Shown: one piece after another, positions 1-8,885 of the stretch
Position numbering within the stretch: the stretch's first letter is position 1
How the letters are laid out: the number at the start of each line of letters is the position of its first letter
Assembly: GCF_003987015.1 (NCBI RefSeq)
Contig: NZ_PIPQ01000009.1
Location: 1 to 64,000 of the forward strand
DNA from: Aliidiomarina taiwanensis
Lineage (GTDB): Bacteria > Pseudomonadota > Gammaproteobacteria > Enterobacterales > Alteromonadaceae
Direction: 5' to 3'
DNA: 64,000 nucleotides
Program-made: the position numbers and the translations under genes
The notes under the pieces: generated by a model
Seen by the model: only the letters and a program-made list of their open reading frames with translations
The model's database searches: none
What the model was told of the DNA's origin: nothing

Positions 1-55
1 CGTTTTGCTTCAAAATCGCCATGATTTGGCTGTCTGTAAATTTTGATGTTTTCAT
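1..55 (-). CDS. IS3-family transposase OrfA, N-terminus only (partial)
   Basis: The reading frame from the ATG at 55 gives MKTSKFTDSQIMAILKQN before the window ends. That is very close to the standard opening of IS3-family OrfA proteins, a helix-turn-helix DNA-binding subunit (K-x-S-[KR]-[FY]-[ST]-[DE]-x-Q-I). An AGGAG ribosome site sits 7 bases upstream. The remaining orfA and the orfB transposase would lie to the left of base 1, so completeness cannot be judged. Confidence 0.7.
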   Translation of the reverse strand, partial: MKTSKFTDSQIMAILKQN

Positions 56-127
56 GCAGAATCTCCTGCGTTTTAGTTTACGAGAAAATTCTACTTTTGA
101 CCCCGTTTATTTTTCGGGGGGATTACA
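1..127 (-). mobile_element. end of an IS3-family insertion sequence (truncated by window edge)
   Basis: Read on the minus strand, a TG-starting end with a C-run lies at about 127, followed by a GGGGTCAAAAGTAG-like stretch, a good Shine-Dalgarno AGGAG and the start of an IS3-type orfA at 55. This is the usual layout of an IS3-family left end, with roughly 70 bases of leader before orfA. The exact terminal base is inferred, because the other end and any target duplication lie outside the window. The element stops about 8 bases after the yhiN stop codon, so it sits just downstream of that gene. Confidence 0.6.
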
Positions 128-135
128 TATGCGGA

Positions 136-1350
136 TTAGACAGCCTTGCCTGCGACCCAGCCTGAGCTCCATGCCCATTGGAAGTTATAACCGCCAAGCC
201 AGCCGGTCACGTCGAGCACTTCGCCAATGAAATAGAGCTCTGGTTGCAGTTTGCTTTCCATGGTTTTCGAACTCACTTCGTTTACATTAACGCCGCCTAA
301 GGTGACTTCTGCTGTGCGGTAACCTTCGGTGCCATTTGGTTTTACTTGCCACGTTTCAATGGTGCGGGCTATTTGTTCAAACTCTGCATTGCTGTAGTCG
401 GCCAGGTTTTTATTTGCCCATGCGTTTTGTTGACACAAGGTGAACGCAAGCCGCTTCGGAAACCACTGTTGCATTAAACCGTGCAGCCCTAATTTGGGCC
501 GCTGCTTACGTGTGTTTTGCAGCTCTGTCAGTACATCTGTGCCAGGCCTTAAATTCACATTGAAGGTTTCGCCAGGGAACCAATAAGACGATATTTGTAG
601 CATAGCAGGCCCACTTAAACCGCGGTGGGTAAATAACATGGCCTCTGGGAAGCTTATGCGCGTATTTTCTGCAACCACGTCGAGCGACAAGCCAGCCAGC
701 TCTGCGAATTGTTCTTTGTCTTGATCATGTAGGGTAAAAGGCACTAAGCCTGCGCGCACGGGTTCAATAGTGTGACCAAACTGTTCGGCAATTCTATAAC
801 CAAACGGGGTTGCACCTAACCGGGGCATGGAAAGCCCGCCGGTGGCGATAACAAGCTTACTGGAGGTGTAGTCTCCTTGAGACGTTTCGAGTGCATATTG
901 ATCGTTGGTGTAAGTTACATTGAATATTTCAGTACGTAACTGCACCTTGGCACCAGCAAGCTCGCATTCTTTTAAGAGCATGCGCACCAAGTCTTTGGCG
1001 CTGTTATCGCAAAACAGTTGGCCAAGTGTTTTTTCATGCCAAGGAATTTTATGTTTGTCCACAAGGGCCATAAAGTCCCACTGGGTATACCGGTTTAAGG
1101 CCGACTTACAAAAATGGGGGTTTTGTGAAATGTAATTTTCAGGGGTGGTGTACATATTGGTGAAATTGGAACGGCCACCACCAGAAATGAGTATTTTCTT
1201 TCCTGCTTGTTTGGCATGGTCGAGCAATAACACCCGTTTACCCTGGTACCCTGCGGTGGCGGCACACATCAGCCCGGCTGCTCCAGCGCCAATAATAATA
1301 ACGTCGTAGTGTAACTGTGCAGAAGCAGGATGCGGCATAATAAAACTCAT
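136..1350 (-). CDS. yhiN: HI0933/YhiN-family FAD-dependent flavoprotein
   Basis: A 404-residue protein with an N-terminal dinucleotide-binding motif IIIGAGAAGLMCAA at about residues 18-31 and a C-terminal stretch FIGEVLDVTGWLGGYNFQWA typical of the HI0933-like (YhiN) flavoproteins. Length matches the family (about 390-410). The family binds FAD and is annotated as NAD(P)/FAD oxidoreductase, but its physiological substrate is not established. Start chosen at 1350; an in-frame ATG four codons later (1338) is equally possible, since neither has a strong ribosome site. The gene stands alone, with an IS end directly after its stop. Confidence 0.88.
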   Translation of the reverse strand: MSFIMPHPASAQLHYDVIIIGAGAAGLMCAATAGYQGKRVLLLDHAKQAGKKILISGGGRSNFTNMYTTPENYISQNPHFCKSALNRYTQWDFMALVDKHKIPWHEKTLGQLFCDNSAKDLVRMLLKECELAGAKVQLRTEIFNVTYTNDQYALETSQGDYTSSKLVIATGGLSMPRLGATPFGYRIAEQFGHTIEPVRAGLVPFTLHDQDKEQFAELAGLSLDVVAENTRISFPEAMLFTHRGLSGPAMLQISSYWFPGETFNVNLRPGTDVLTELQNTRKQRPKLGLHGLMQQWFPKRLAFTLCQQNAWANKNLADYSNAEFEQIARTIETWQVKPNGTEGYRTAEVTLGGVNVNEVSSKTMESKLQPELYFIGEVLDVTGWLGGYNFQWAWSSGWVAGKAV

Positions 1351-1396
1351 GAAGACAAAGAGCGTTATGATACCAGAAGGGGATAAAGTGTTTGTA

Positions 1397-1430
1397 TAAA
1401 AAAACGCCTAGCGGTATTTGGCCAGGCGCT
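1397..1430 (-). terminator. intrinsic terminator for the yfcC-type gene
   Basis: Arms CGCCTAGC (1405-1412) and GCCAGGCG (1421-1428) pair with one mismatch. On the minus strand the stem is followed by seven T. It lies about 30 bases after the transporter stop and before the yhiN start. Confidence 0.6.
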
Positions 1431-1460
1431 TTGGAGTGTACTACGAATGCAAGAAGCCAA

Positions 1461-2900
1461 TTAGCTTAAGCGAACATTGTCCATTATATGCACAGCGGCT
1501 TGCACGGGCTCTTGCAAGTCTGCGCCATAACCAAAGATAACCGCTAAAACAAGCACTACGGCGCAAGCCAGCATGATTTTAGCAAGAAGTGGCATACAGA
1601 ACTTAAACCAGCGGTCGTATGGCACGCCGGCAATACCAATAATACCCATAAGAACCGCGTTGGTTGGTACAATCATATTCGAGAAACCGTCACCAAATTG
1701 GTAAGCTAATACAGCCACTTGGCGAGGGATGCCAACAATGTCACTCAGTGGCGCCATCAGCGGCATGGTCACGAATGCTTGACCAGAGCCAGAAGGCACA
1801 AACAGGTTCAAAATGGTTTGTATAAGCAGCATGCCCACCGCAGACAGAGCGGCTGGAATATGGCTCAATGGCATGGCAAGGCCATTCACAATGCTGTGCA
1901 GAATTTGGCCGTCTTCAAGAATTAATGCGATACCACGGGCAACACCAATGAGTACAGCGGTGCTGGTGAGGTCTTTCACCCCTTCAATAAAGCTGTCCGA
2001 GGCCTCGTCGAAGCTTAAGCGACCCAGTACAGTAATGAGTAAGCCCCAGCCAACAAAGCAGGCACCTAGCTCGTATAAGTACCAGCCGTGCTGTGAAATA
2101 CCCCAAATAGCAAAGCCAACCGTACCTAAGAAGGTTGCTAGAATAAGGCGGTGACGACCGTTCAGTGTTGGGTATTCGGCTTGCTCTTGACCGTCAAGTG
2201 GGCAAGGAATGTCTGCAACCAAAGAGGTGGACGGGTCCGCTTTTACTTTCTTTGCGTAGCTCCAAACATGGTGGAAGGCAATGAGCGAGAAAGGAATGAA
2301 AATAACCAAGCGAAGCCACAGGCCCGAGTAAGGTGGAATTTCTGCAATACCCTGAGCAATAAGAACCGTGAACGGGTTAAACGCAGAAAGGCCGTAGCCC
2401 ACACCGTAGCCAGCGACTGTCATGCCGACAGCGGTCATGCTGTCGAGCTTCATGGCTTTACACAAAGCCACCAAAATAAGTACAAACGGTATGTACTCAC
2501 CGGCGGTGCCGATAGCGCTTGAAGCAAGTGCAAAGAAAAAGATAACCATGAAAATAAGCTTTTCAGGAGTGTCGCGGTGCTTGTTGAGCAAGTTGCCGAT
2601 AAGGGCGTCAACGGTGCCGGTTTTGCGCGCTATAGCCAGTACACCGCCAACAATAAAGACAAAGAATATAATGTCTTGTGCGGCAGCAAAGGCGCGAGGA
2701 ATGGCTGTTAATAAATCCCATGGCGTAAGAAACTGACGTTCACCGGTCAGTTCGAAGGTGTTTGGCACCACCACGTTACGGCCGGCGTCGTTAACAAAGG
2801 TTTCAAAGAAACCTTGTGGCACAATCCAGGTCGCAATGAGGGCGACAATCATCATGCCAAAGAGTAAAGTGAGCGTATGAGGAACTTTAAATGCTTTCAT
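1461..2900 (-). CDS. yfcC: YfcC-family (DcuC-like) membrane carrier
   Basis: A 479-residue polytopic inner-membrane protein with about 12 hydrophobic segments. It resembles the YfcC/DcuC group (C4-dicarboxylate anaerobic carrier fold), for example the opening KVPHTLTLLFGMMI and the internal GTAGEYIPFVLILVAL and PSGSGQAFVTMPLMAPLSD stretches. Substrate is uncertain: YfcC relatives are variously annotated as C4-dicarboxylate or basic amino-acid/peptide carriers. The frame is open 51 codons further upstream, but the ATG at 2900 has an AAAGG site and starts the conserved region, so I start there. Divergent from dam with a 134-base gap. Confidence 0.82.
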   Translation of the reverse strand: MKAFKVPHTLTLLFGMMIVALIATWIVPQGFFETFVNDAGRNVVVPNTFELTGERQFLTPWDLLTAIPRAFAAAQDIIFFVFIVGGVLAIARKTGTVDALIGNLLNKHRDTPEKLIFMVIFFFALASSAIGTAGEYIPFVLILVALCKAMKLDSMTAVGMTVAGYGVGYGLSAFNPFTVLIAQGIAEIPPYSGLWLRLVIFIPFSLIAFHHVWSYAKKVKADPSTSLVADIPCPLDGQEQAEYPTLNGRHRLILATFLGTVGFAIWGISQHGWYLYELGACFVGWGLLITVLGRLSFDEASDSFIEGVKDLTSTAVLIGVARGIALILEDGQILHSIVNGLAMPLSHIPAALSAVGMLLIQTILNLFVPSGSGQAFVTMPLMAPLSDIVGIPRQVAVLAYQFGDGFSNMIVPTNAVLMGIIGIAGVPYDRWFKFCMPLLAKIMLACAVVLVLAVIFGYGADLQEPVQAAVHIMDNVRLS

Positions 2901-3034
2901 GTTCGAAAGGCCTTTGTAATATTTTAACAAACGAATAACGCACAATACTACCTGAAGCTTTCGGTGTAACCAAGAATATCGTTGTGTGGAAAAACACGAT
3001 ACAATCAACGCAAACGAGTAATTTAGATGGTGGC

Positions 3035-3895
3035 ATGAAAAAACAACGCGCATTTCTGAAGTGGGCTGGGGGCAAATTTACCCTTGCCGATGCAATTCGT
3101 CGCGTTTTACCACCGGGCGAAAAGCTAATCGAGCCCTTTGTGGGTGCAGGCTCTGTGTTTTTGAACACGGACTACGACAAGTACCTGCTAAACGACATTA
3201 ACCCAGATCTTATTAACTTATACCGTACCTTAAAGCGGCGACCTCGCAGTTACATTCGCGACGCACGCAGCTTATTTGTGCCTGAAACAAACACTCCGGA
3301 TGCTTTTTACGCTTTGCGTGCACAATTTAACGCCAGTCGTGACATTTACGAGCGGTCGCTGTTGTTTTTGTACTTAAACCGCCATGGCTACAACGGCTTG
3401 TGCCGCTACAATGCCAGTGGGGGATTCAATGTGCCGTTTGGGCGCTATAAAAAGCCCTATTTTCCAGAGGCCGAGCTGGAATTCTTTGCTGAAAAGTCGC
3501 GTAAAGCCACGTTTACCTGTGAGTCTTTCGAGCATAGCTTCCGCCGTGCACGTAGAGGGAACGTGGTGTATTGTGACCCGCCCTATTTACCCTTAACGCC
3601 GACAGCTAACTTTACGAGCTACGCAGCACGCGGGTTTAGCTTCGACGAACAAATACTGCTGGCACAAAAAGCATTGCATTTATCACGCAATCGGCAAATT
3701 CCTGTGCTACTTTCTAACCATGACACAGTGGAAGCGCGTCACTTATACCAAGGTGCTGAGCTAACGAGCCTGCAAGTCAGTCGCTTTATTAGCCAAAATG
3801 GCTCGACCCGTCGCAAAGTGGCTGAATTATTAGCGTATTTTCCACCGGGCGGACTAGTGGCGCCGACGGCAGACACAGGCGAGGAAACTGAATGA
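3035..3895 (+). CDS. dam: DNA adenine methylase (GATC-specific) Dam
   Basis: A 286-residue class-alpha adenine N6-methyltransferase. It has the SAM-binding FLKWAGGK motif at residues 7-14, an FVGAGSVF motif near 35-42 and the catalytic DPPY at 181-184. Dam methylates GATC and guides mismatch repair and replication timing. Start set at ATG 3035 because MKKQRAFLKWAGGK matches the family start; an open frame extends 17 codons upstream. Unusually for the aroKB-damX-dam region, dam is on the opposite strand from damX and heads its own operon with elaA and rsmJ, overlapping elaA in an ATGA. Confidence 0.95.
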   Translation: MKKQRAFLKWAGGKFTLADAIRRVLPPGEKLIEPFVGAGSVFLNTDYDKYLLNDINPDLINLYRTLKRRPRSYIRDARSLFVPETNTPDAFYALRAQFNASRDIYERSLLFLYLNRHGYNGLCRYNASGGFNVPFGRYKKPYFPEAELEFFAEKSRKATFTCESFEHSFRRARRGNVVYCDPPYLPLTPTANFTSYAARGFSFDEQILLAQKALHLSRNRQIPVLLSNHDTVEARHLYQGAELTSLQVSRFISQNGSTRRKVAELLAYFPPGGLVAPTADTGEETE

Positions 3896-4344
3896 CCCTT
3901 TCGTGGTGTATAAAGCCTTTTTCTGAACTGACCCGCACCGAGCTTTATCAGGTGCTGCGTGTGCGGCAAGAGGTGTTTGTCGTGGAGCAAAACTGCCCGT
4001 ATAGCGACATAGACGACACAGACGCCGAGTGGTTTCATGTACTGGGTCGTGCCGGTGAGCAAGTCGTTGCCTATGCGCGCCTACGGCTTGACGCTTCAGA
4101 ACATCTAGGTGTTGCTCGTATTGGCCGTGTTTTGGTCACCGAGAATGCTCGCGGGAAAGGCGTGGCGCGAGAACTGATGCAACGCAGTATGGACTATATT
4201 CATCAGCATGCGCCCGGGCGCACTATCGCCATTAGCGCCCAGTGCTATTTGCTCGACTTTTATCGTTCACTGGGTTTTCAAAACGTAGGCGAGCCTTACG
4301 ATGAAGACGGGATTCCCCATCAAGATATGGAGTGGCGACCATGA
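3892..4344 (+). CDS. elaA: ElaA-family GNAT N-acetyltransferase
   Basis: A 150-residue single-domain GNAT. Diagnostic ElaA features are LYQVLRVRQEVFVVEQNCPY near the N-terminus, the acetyl-CoA-binding stretch VARIGRVLVTENARGKGVA at about residues 71-92, and the C-terminal FYRSLGF. The substrate of ElaA is unknown. Its start codon overlaps the dam stop (ATGA, 3892-3895) and its own stop overlaps the rsmJ start the same way, so translation of the three genes is probably coupled. Confidence 0.9.
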   Translation: MTLSWCIKPFSELTRTELYQVLRVRQEVFVVEQNCPYSDIDDTDAEWFHVLGRAGEQVVAYARLRLDASEHLGVARIGRVLVTENARGKGVARELMQRSMDYIHQHAPGRTIAISAQCYLLDFYRSLGFQNVGEPYDEDGIPHQDMEWRP

Positions 4345-5114
4345 GTGTACCTTTAGTCACTGACTGCCCAGAGCTAACAGCTGCTGCCTGTACCTTAGCC
4401 CAGGCCTATGGTTTACCGAACGAACTGAAGGAAGAACCCTTTTACTTGGAGTTATTTTTGGATGGGTTGGCTTTGGTCTGGCGCACTCGAACCGACTTAC
4501 AACCCCTGCGCTTGAGTTTTACCGATGGTCCGCAAGCTTGGCGACAACAGCAAGGCGGCGGCCGCCAAGAAGCCGTGGTGCGCGCGCTAGGCATTGCCAA
4601 GGGGTTCCGGCCTTCCGTGCTTGATGCCACCGCAGGACTGGGCCGAGATGGCATGATGCTGGCACACGCAGGCTGCCAAGTGTATTTGTTAGAGCGACAT
4701 CCAGCAGTGCATGCATTGCTAGATCAAGCCGTCGTCCACGCGAAACAAGACGAACGCATTGGCGGCTGGGTGCAAGAACGGGTTCAGGTGTTGCCGCGTG
4801 GTAGCTTAATAGAAAGCGAGACCATAACCGGCCAGCTGCAAGCTATTCACCCTCAAGCTGTCTACCTTGACCCTATGTTTCCCGAGCGGGGCAAAACGGC
4901 GGCAGTAAAAAAAGACATGCAAATGCTGCAAGCATTGGTGGGGGGCGATGAAGACGCAGATGCTTTATTGCCTGCGGCACTTGCTTTGGCCAGCCACCGT
5001 GTGGTGGTTAAGCGACCATCCTCTGCGCCATTTCTTGCGGGGCAAACGCCTTCGAGCCAAATCAAAACGAAAAAGCATCGTTTCGATGTGTACGTGAAAA
5101 AAGCCTACAGTTAA
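4341..5114 (+). CDS. rsmJ: 16S rRNA (guanine(1516)-N2)-methyltransferase RsmJ
   Basis: A 257-residue Rossmann methyltransferase with the SAM motif VLDATAGLGRDGMMLA (about residues 92-107), the acidic LLERHP after strand 2, and YLDPMFPERGKTAAVKKDMQ, the RsmJ/YhiQ signature. RsmJ modifies G1516 of 16S rRNA. An ATG three codons upstream (4332) exists, but the start at 4341 gives the ATGA overlap with elaA and begins MSVPLV, so I prefer it. Convergent with damX, only 4 bases between the stops. Confidence 0.93.
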   Translation: MSVPLVTDCPELTAAACTLAQAYGLPNELKEEPFYLELFLDGLALVWRTRTDLQPLRLSFTDGPQAWRQQQGGGRQEAVVRALGIAKGFRPSVLDATAGLGRDGMMLAHAGCQVYLLERHPAVHALLDQAVVHAKQDERIGGWVQERVQVLPRGSLIESETITGQLQAIHPQAVYLDPMFPERGKTAAVKKDMQMLQALVGGDEDADALLPAALALASHRVVVKRPSSAPFLAGQTPSSQIKTKKHRFDVYVKKAYS

Positions 5115-5118
5115 AGGC

Positions 5119-6606
5119 TTATTGCTCCATAACAACGGCTAACTCGCGGTGAATCCAGGCAATGGGCTTAGCCCACGGCTCTAGGGCTTGCAGGTCGCTA
5201 GCAAGGTTGGGTATGGCCCGACGCGCCTCCGCTAGGGAAGCATACTCGCCAGTGGTTACCACATACCAACTACGCTCATTTTTTAAGGTATGATACACCT
5301 TTAGCCCTTGCGTGCTGCCGAGGTTTCCTAAAAAGCGGTTGAGTGCTGCTTGGCTAGCGACTGCGCCTAATTGTAGAACCACAGTGTCGGCAGGGGCTGC
5401 TATAAAGTAGGCATTGTCGTGGGAGGTCAGCCAAGGGTTTGGCGGGCTTTCTACAACGGGCTGTTCCTTCACTTCGACGTTTTCTTCGGTAGGCGTGGCT
5501 TCAGCAATGAGCTTCAGCTCCACCTGTCTGTCCGACGTATATTCTCTTGCTGCTTCGGTTAAGCGCGGTAAGGCTTCTGTGTAGCTCATCACCACAGGCG
5601 AGTCGTCAGCCATTGTCGACTCGCTTTCGGGTTCACTTGGCGTTGTCGCTGCTTCTTCTTGCGTTTCTTCGGGTGCTGGTTCGTCCGCAGGCTGTATGGC
5701 TGTGAGTAAGGTGTCTTTATGCAACCAAGCGGTTACACCCGCAGCGATAAGCATTGCAGCTAGGCTCATCACGAGAATGGTTTTCAAGCCCGACGCTGGC
5801 TTCCCAGCCGGTGGCACTTTTGGCTCATTGGCCTTTTCGATTTTTTGCTCTTCTTCCTGCTCGTCGGACACATGATACCGTGCCGCAGGAACGGGACTGA
5901 CCAAGGCTTGCAGCTGACCTTGAATCAGCCCAGGGAAAAGCAAATTGGTGCCAATGGTGGAGAGAATGCGGGTGTGGTCGAGGGCCAGTGCCCGGCCTTT
6001 TTCATGACCTTGTAACAGTGCCTTGGCAAAGACAAGGGCTTCATGGTCGGTCAGCTCTGGCACCAACACTATTTCGGCTTTGTCGGTTGTGGAGGTGGTC
6101 AGTTCAGCGCGCTGGCGTGCAGCCCACTCGGGCGTGCCGGAAACCACCACACTAATGCGATGTTTACCACCGGTGAAGCGACTATGTAGCACAAGGTCTT
6201 GCAGCTCTTGAACAATATCTGCAGTGAGTAGGTCTGCGTCGTCTACGACCACCATTAAATGTTGTGGTTCGTCGGGCAGTGCTCTGCGTATGGTTTTGCT
6301 GAGCGAAGCGTTTGGCTGAATGCGTGAAAGGGTACCAATTTGCTGAAATAAGCGCTGCCGAACCTGTTCAATTGTAAGCTGAGGCGTGGCACATAAATAA
6401 GCCAGGTTCGCATAGTCCGAAGCCTGCTCTAAAAACACTTCAAGTAGGGTGGTTTTTCCCGCCCCTTCAGGTCCAGCCAGAATAACCAAGCTGTTATGGA
6501 AAGTGGTTAAGTAATGCAGCTGCTCTAATAGCTTTTGCTGGCTCGGCATGACCTGCACGGGCACAGCTAAGGGTGTATGTGTGACATCGGGGTCAAGGTT
6601 ATTCAT
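5119..6606 (-). CDS. damX: DamX, AAA-ATPase/SPOR-domain cell-division protein
   Basis: 495 residues in three parts: an N-terminal AAA module with Walker A AGPEGAGKTTLL (about 43-54) and Walker B VVVDDAD; one transmembrane helix (about 275-296, LKTILVMSLAAMLIAAGVTA); an acidic, proline/glutamate-rich periplasmic linker; and a C-terminal SPOR domain (about 410-490) that binds denuded septal peptidoglycan. DamX acts at the division site. It lies downstream of aroK-aroB in the standard order, but the usual following dam has been moved to the opposite strand. Confidence 0.92.
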   Translation of the reverse strand: MNNLDPDVTHTPLAVPVQVMPSQQKLLEQLHYLTTFHNSLVILAGPEGAGKTTLLEVFLEQASDYANLAYLCATPQLTIEQVRQRLFQQIGTLSRIQPNASLSKTIRRALPDEPQHLMVVVDDADLLTADIVQELQDLVLHSRFTGGKHRISVVVSGTPEWAARQRAELTTSTTDKAEIVLVPELTDHEALVFAKALLQGHEKGRALALDHTRILSTIGTNLLFPGLIQGQLQALVSPVPAARYHVSDEQEEEQKIEKANEPKVPPAGKPASGLKTILVMSLAAMLIAAGVTAWLHKDTLLTAIQPADEPAPEETQEEAATTPSEPESESTMADDSPVVMSYTEALPRLTEAAREYTSDRQVELKLIAEATPTEENVEVKEQPVVESPPNPWLTSHDNAYFIAAPADTVVLQLGAVASQAALNRFLGNLGSTQGLKVYHTLKNERSWYVVTTGEYASLAEARRAIPNLASDLQALEPWAKPIAWIHRELAVVMEQ

Positions 6607-6659
6607 GGCCTATCCTCGTGGATGCTCAACATCGCTTCAGTTCTCAGTGCTACATGGCA

Positions 6660-7739
6660 TTAGAGGCCCGTGGTGACCAAGGTAATGCTTGCTTGTAATA
6701 GCTCAGCGGGAACAGGCTCTGTGGTAATACGTGCTTGGCCGATAGCTGTTGGCAAAATAAAGCGCACTTGCCCGCCTTGTACCTTCTTGTCACGGTGCAA
6801 GTTCTCTTCCCAGGCAGCCCAAGGTATAGCGGGCGCTTGTGTGGGTAAACCAGCTGCTGCAATGAGTTGCTGAATACGACGGAACTCTGACGCTGTGCAC
6901 CACTGCATAGCGTATGCTAAGTGGGAAGCAATGATCATGCCAGTGGCCACGGCCTCCCCGTGCAGCCAATTGCCATAGCCTTCGTGGGTTTCAATAACAT
7001 GACCAAAGGTATGGCCAAAGTTTAATAAGGCGCGCTGACCTTGCTCGCGTTCGTCTGCAGCCACAATACGCGCTTTAATGGCGCAGCTGCTGGCAATGGC
7101 GTGCTGTAACGCTGCTTCGTCTCGGGCTAACAGTGCAGGCATTGAATGTTCTAGCCAGGTGAAAAAGTCGGCGTCGTCAATGACACCGTATTTAATAACT
7201 TCAGCTAGACCTGCCCGATATTCGCGGTCCGGCAAGGTGAGCAAGGTACGGGTGTCAATCAGCACGCCTTCAGGCTGGTGAAAGGCGCCAATCATGTTTT
7301 TACCCCGCGGGTGGTTTACTGCGGTTTTGCCACCCACCGACGAGTCCACTTGCGCCAATAAAGTTGTAGGTACCTGAATAAAAGACACGCCACGCTGATA
7401 ACTGGCTGCTACAAAGCCTGCGAGGTCGCCCACCACGCCACCACCAAGTGCCAGGATGATGCCGTCACGATGCAAACCGCTGGCCATGACAGCGTCGAGG
7501 GCTTGAGCATAGGTGTCGAGGGTTTTGTATTGTTCGCCGTCGGGCATTAAAAAGTGCCCTTGGCAACGTTCGCCTAAGCTGGTTAAAACCTGGTCTAAAT
7601 ACAGAGGAGCAAGCGTGGGATTGGAAATAACAAACACATGCCGCTGAAGTTGCAAAAGCGGCACGAGTTGTTCAAGGAGGCCCGGGCCAATAAAAATAGG
7701 ATAGCTGCGCGGCCCAAGTTCAACAGAAAGTTGTTTCAT
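6660..7739 (-). CDS. aroB: 3-dehydroquinate synthase
   Basis: A 359-residue protein of standard length. It has the NAD-binding GGGVVGDLAGFVAASY stretch (about 100-115), the substrate region QVPTTLLAQVDSSVGGKTAVN, and the metal-binding HTFGHVIE (HxxxH) and LHGEAVATGM motifs. It converts DAHP to 3-dehydroquinate, the second shikimate-pathway step. It is 25 bases downstream of aroK and cotranscription with aroK and damX is likely. Confidence 0.96.
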   Translation of the reverse strand: MKQLSVELGPRSYPIFIGPGLLEQLVPLLQLQRHVFVISNPTLAPLYLDQVLTSLGERCQGHFLMPDGEQYKTLDTYAQALDAVMASGLHRDGIILALGGGVVGDLAGFVAASYQRGVSFIQVPTTLLAQVDSSVGGKTAVNHPRGKNMIGAFHQPEGVLIDTRTLLTLPDREYRAGLAEVIKYGVIDDADFFTWLEHSMPALLARDEAALQHAIASSCAIKARIVAADEREQGQRALLNFGHTFGHVIETHEGYGNWLHGEAVATGMIIASHLAYAMQWCTASEFRRIQQLIAAAGLPTQAPAIPWAAWEENLHRDKKVQGGQVRFILPTAIGQARITTEPVPAELLQASITLVTTGL

Positions 7740-7764
7740 CGAGCACTCCTTGCGCTATAAGAAT

Positions 7765-8283
7765 TTAAAAACCGAGTTTTTCTACTATTTTGCTTGCCAC
7801 TACTTTAGCACTTTGCTCGTCAGTCTCAATGATCAAGTCGGCAATTTCCTCATACAGAGGGTCACGCTCTTTGGCTAATGCAGCGAGCACTTCACGAGGG
7901 TTTTCAGCGTTGGCAATAAGCGGACGCTTTTTGTCGCGCTCGGTACGTGCTACTTGCTTGTCGAGGGTGGTTTTTAAATACACGACAATACCGCGAGCCG
8001 ACAAGCGATTGCGGTTTTCGCTGCTAATAATCGAGCCGCCACCGGTTGCCAAGACAATGCCGGTCATATCGGTAATGTCACCGATAACTTTCTCTTCACG
8101 TGCGCGAAAGCCTTCTTCACCTTCTAGTTCAAACACCCAACTAATATCGGCACCGGTGCGGCGCTCAATTTCGTTGTCAGAGTCGAAAAAGTCTAAGTGG
8201 AGAGTTTTGGCAATTTGCCGTCCGATGGTGCTTTTGCCCGCACCCATAGGGCCAACCAGGAATATATTACGCTTCTCAGCCAT
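7765..8283 (-). CDS. aroK: shikimate kinase I
   Basis: A 172-residue P-loop kinase with Walker [10 protein letters not shown] (about 11-19), the shikimate-binding [11 protein letters not shown] motif near 34-44, and the ATGGG motif near 79-83. It phosphorylates shikimate at O3. Usually pilQ lies immediately upstream; here there is a 150-base gap and then a PilP-like gene, with no pilQ. Confidence 0.95.
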   Translation of the reverse strand: MAEKRNIFLVGPMGAGKSTIGRQIAKTLHLDFFDSDNEIERRTGADISWVFELEGEEGFRAREEKVIGDITDMTGIVLATGGGSIISSENRNRLSARGIVVYLKTTLDKQVARTERDKKRPLIANAENPREVLAALAKERDPLYEEIADLIIETDEQSAKVVASKIVEKLGF

Positions 8284-8433
8284 AACTAGATTACGTCACT
8301 TCTTTTGAATCGCGATTACACACAAATGATGAGTGTCTACTATCCACCCCTGTGCCTGTTAAAAAAAGACATCGGATTATCGCAATTTAAGGGGGCAGGC
8401 GCAACCAGTTACCCGTTTTCCCCAGAAAACACC

Positions 8434-8883
8434 TTATTTGTGGGTCATCAGGGCGTGCTGCAATAGGCAGCCCGAAGAGCCGTGTCGCCATATTAGCGCG
8501 TGTTTCTGAATGGCCTGTAAAGTCCACTCTGTGTTTGCCAAAGACTCCCCTGCCGTCAGCTCAACCATGTGCCCCGACGCATTGCTAAGGCGAACCTGAG
8601 CAGGGTCTTTATGCCATAGGGCAGCACGCACTTGAACGTGCAAAGGCGGTGCAAGGTCACAGGGGCTGCTGCGCTCTTGCTCAGGCGCTGCTTTTTGTGG
8701 CTGTTGCAAGTTAAAAGAAGGGTCAATCTGCACAGGGGCAATGACCATGGGGTGAGGCTTCGTGGTTGGTTGCGCGAAAAGCACACGCACACCAAGCAAA
8801 AAAGCCAACAGGCAGAAGCCAGTAAGTAGCAGACGACGCTTTTGTTGTTGCACGTGGGGCTGAGGACGCACTAAGTTCAGCAT
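8434..8883 (-). CDS. PilP/HofP-like small membrane protein
   Basis: 149 residues: basic N-terminus, one transmembrane helix (about 17-38, RLLLTGFCLLAFLLGVRVLF), a proline-rich linker and a small C-terminal part with HMVELTAGESLANTEWTLQAIQKHALIWRHG split around a turn. That resembles the pilus-assembly PilP/HofP module, whose beta fold follows the pattern V-x-x-G-x-x-[IL]-x-x-x-W-x-[LV]-x-x-I. The position between aroK and a PilM-like gene opposite mrcA is exactly that of pilMNOPQ/hofMNOPQ. Function is inferred from context and weak similarity. It starts 2 bases after the upstream stop. Confidence 0.55.
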   Translation of the reverse strand: MLNLVRPQPHVQQQKRRLLLTGFCLLAFLLGVRVLFAQPTTKPHPMVIAPVQIDPSFNLQQPQKAAPEQERSSPCDLAPPLHVQVRAALWHKDPAQVRLSNASGHMVELTAGESLANTEWTLQAIQKHALIWRHGSSGCLLQHALMTHK

Positions 8884-8885
8884 GG

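Noticed and set aside
2887-3168. Minus-strand frame across the yfcC/dam gap
   Set aside because: Overlaps conserved dam coding sequence and has no known motif.
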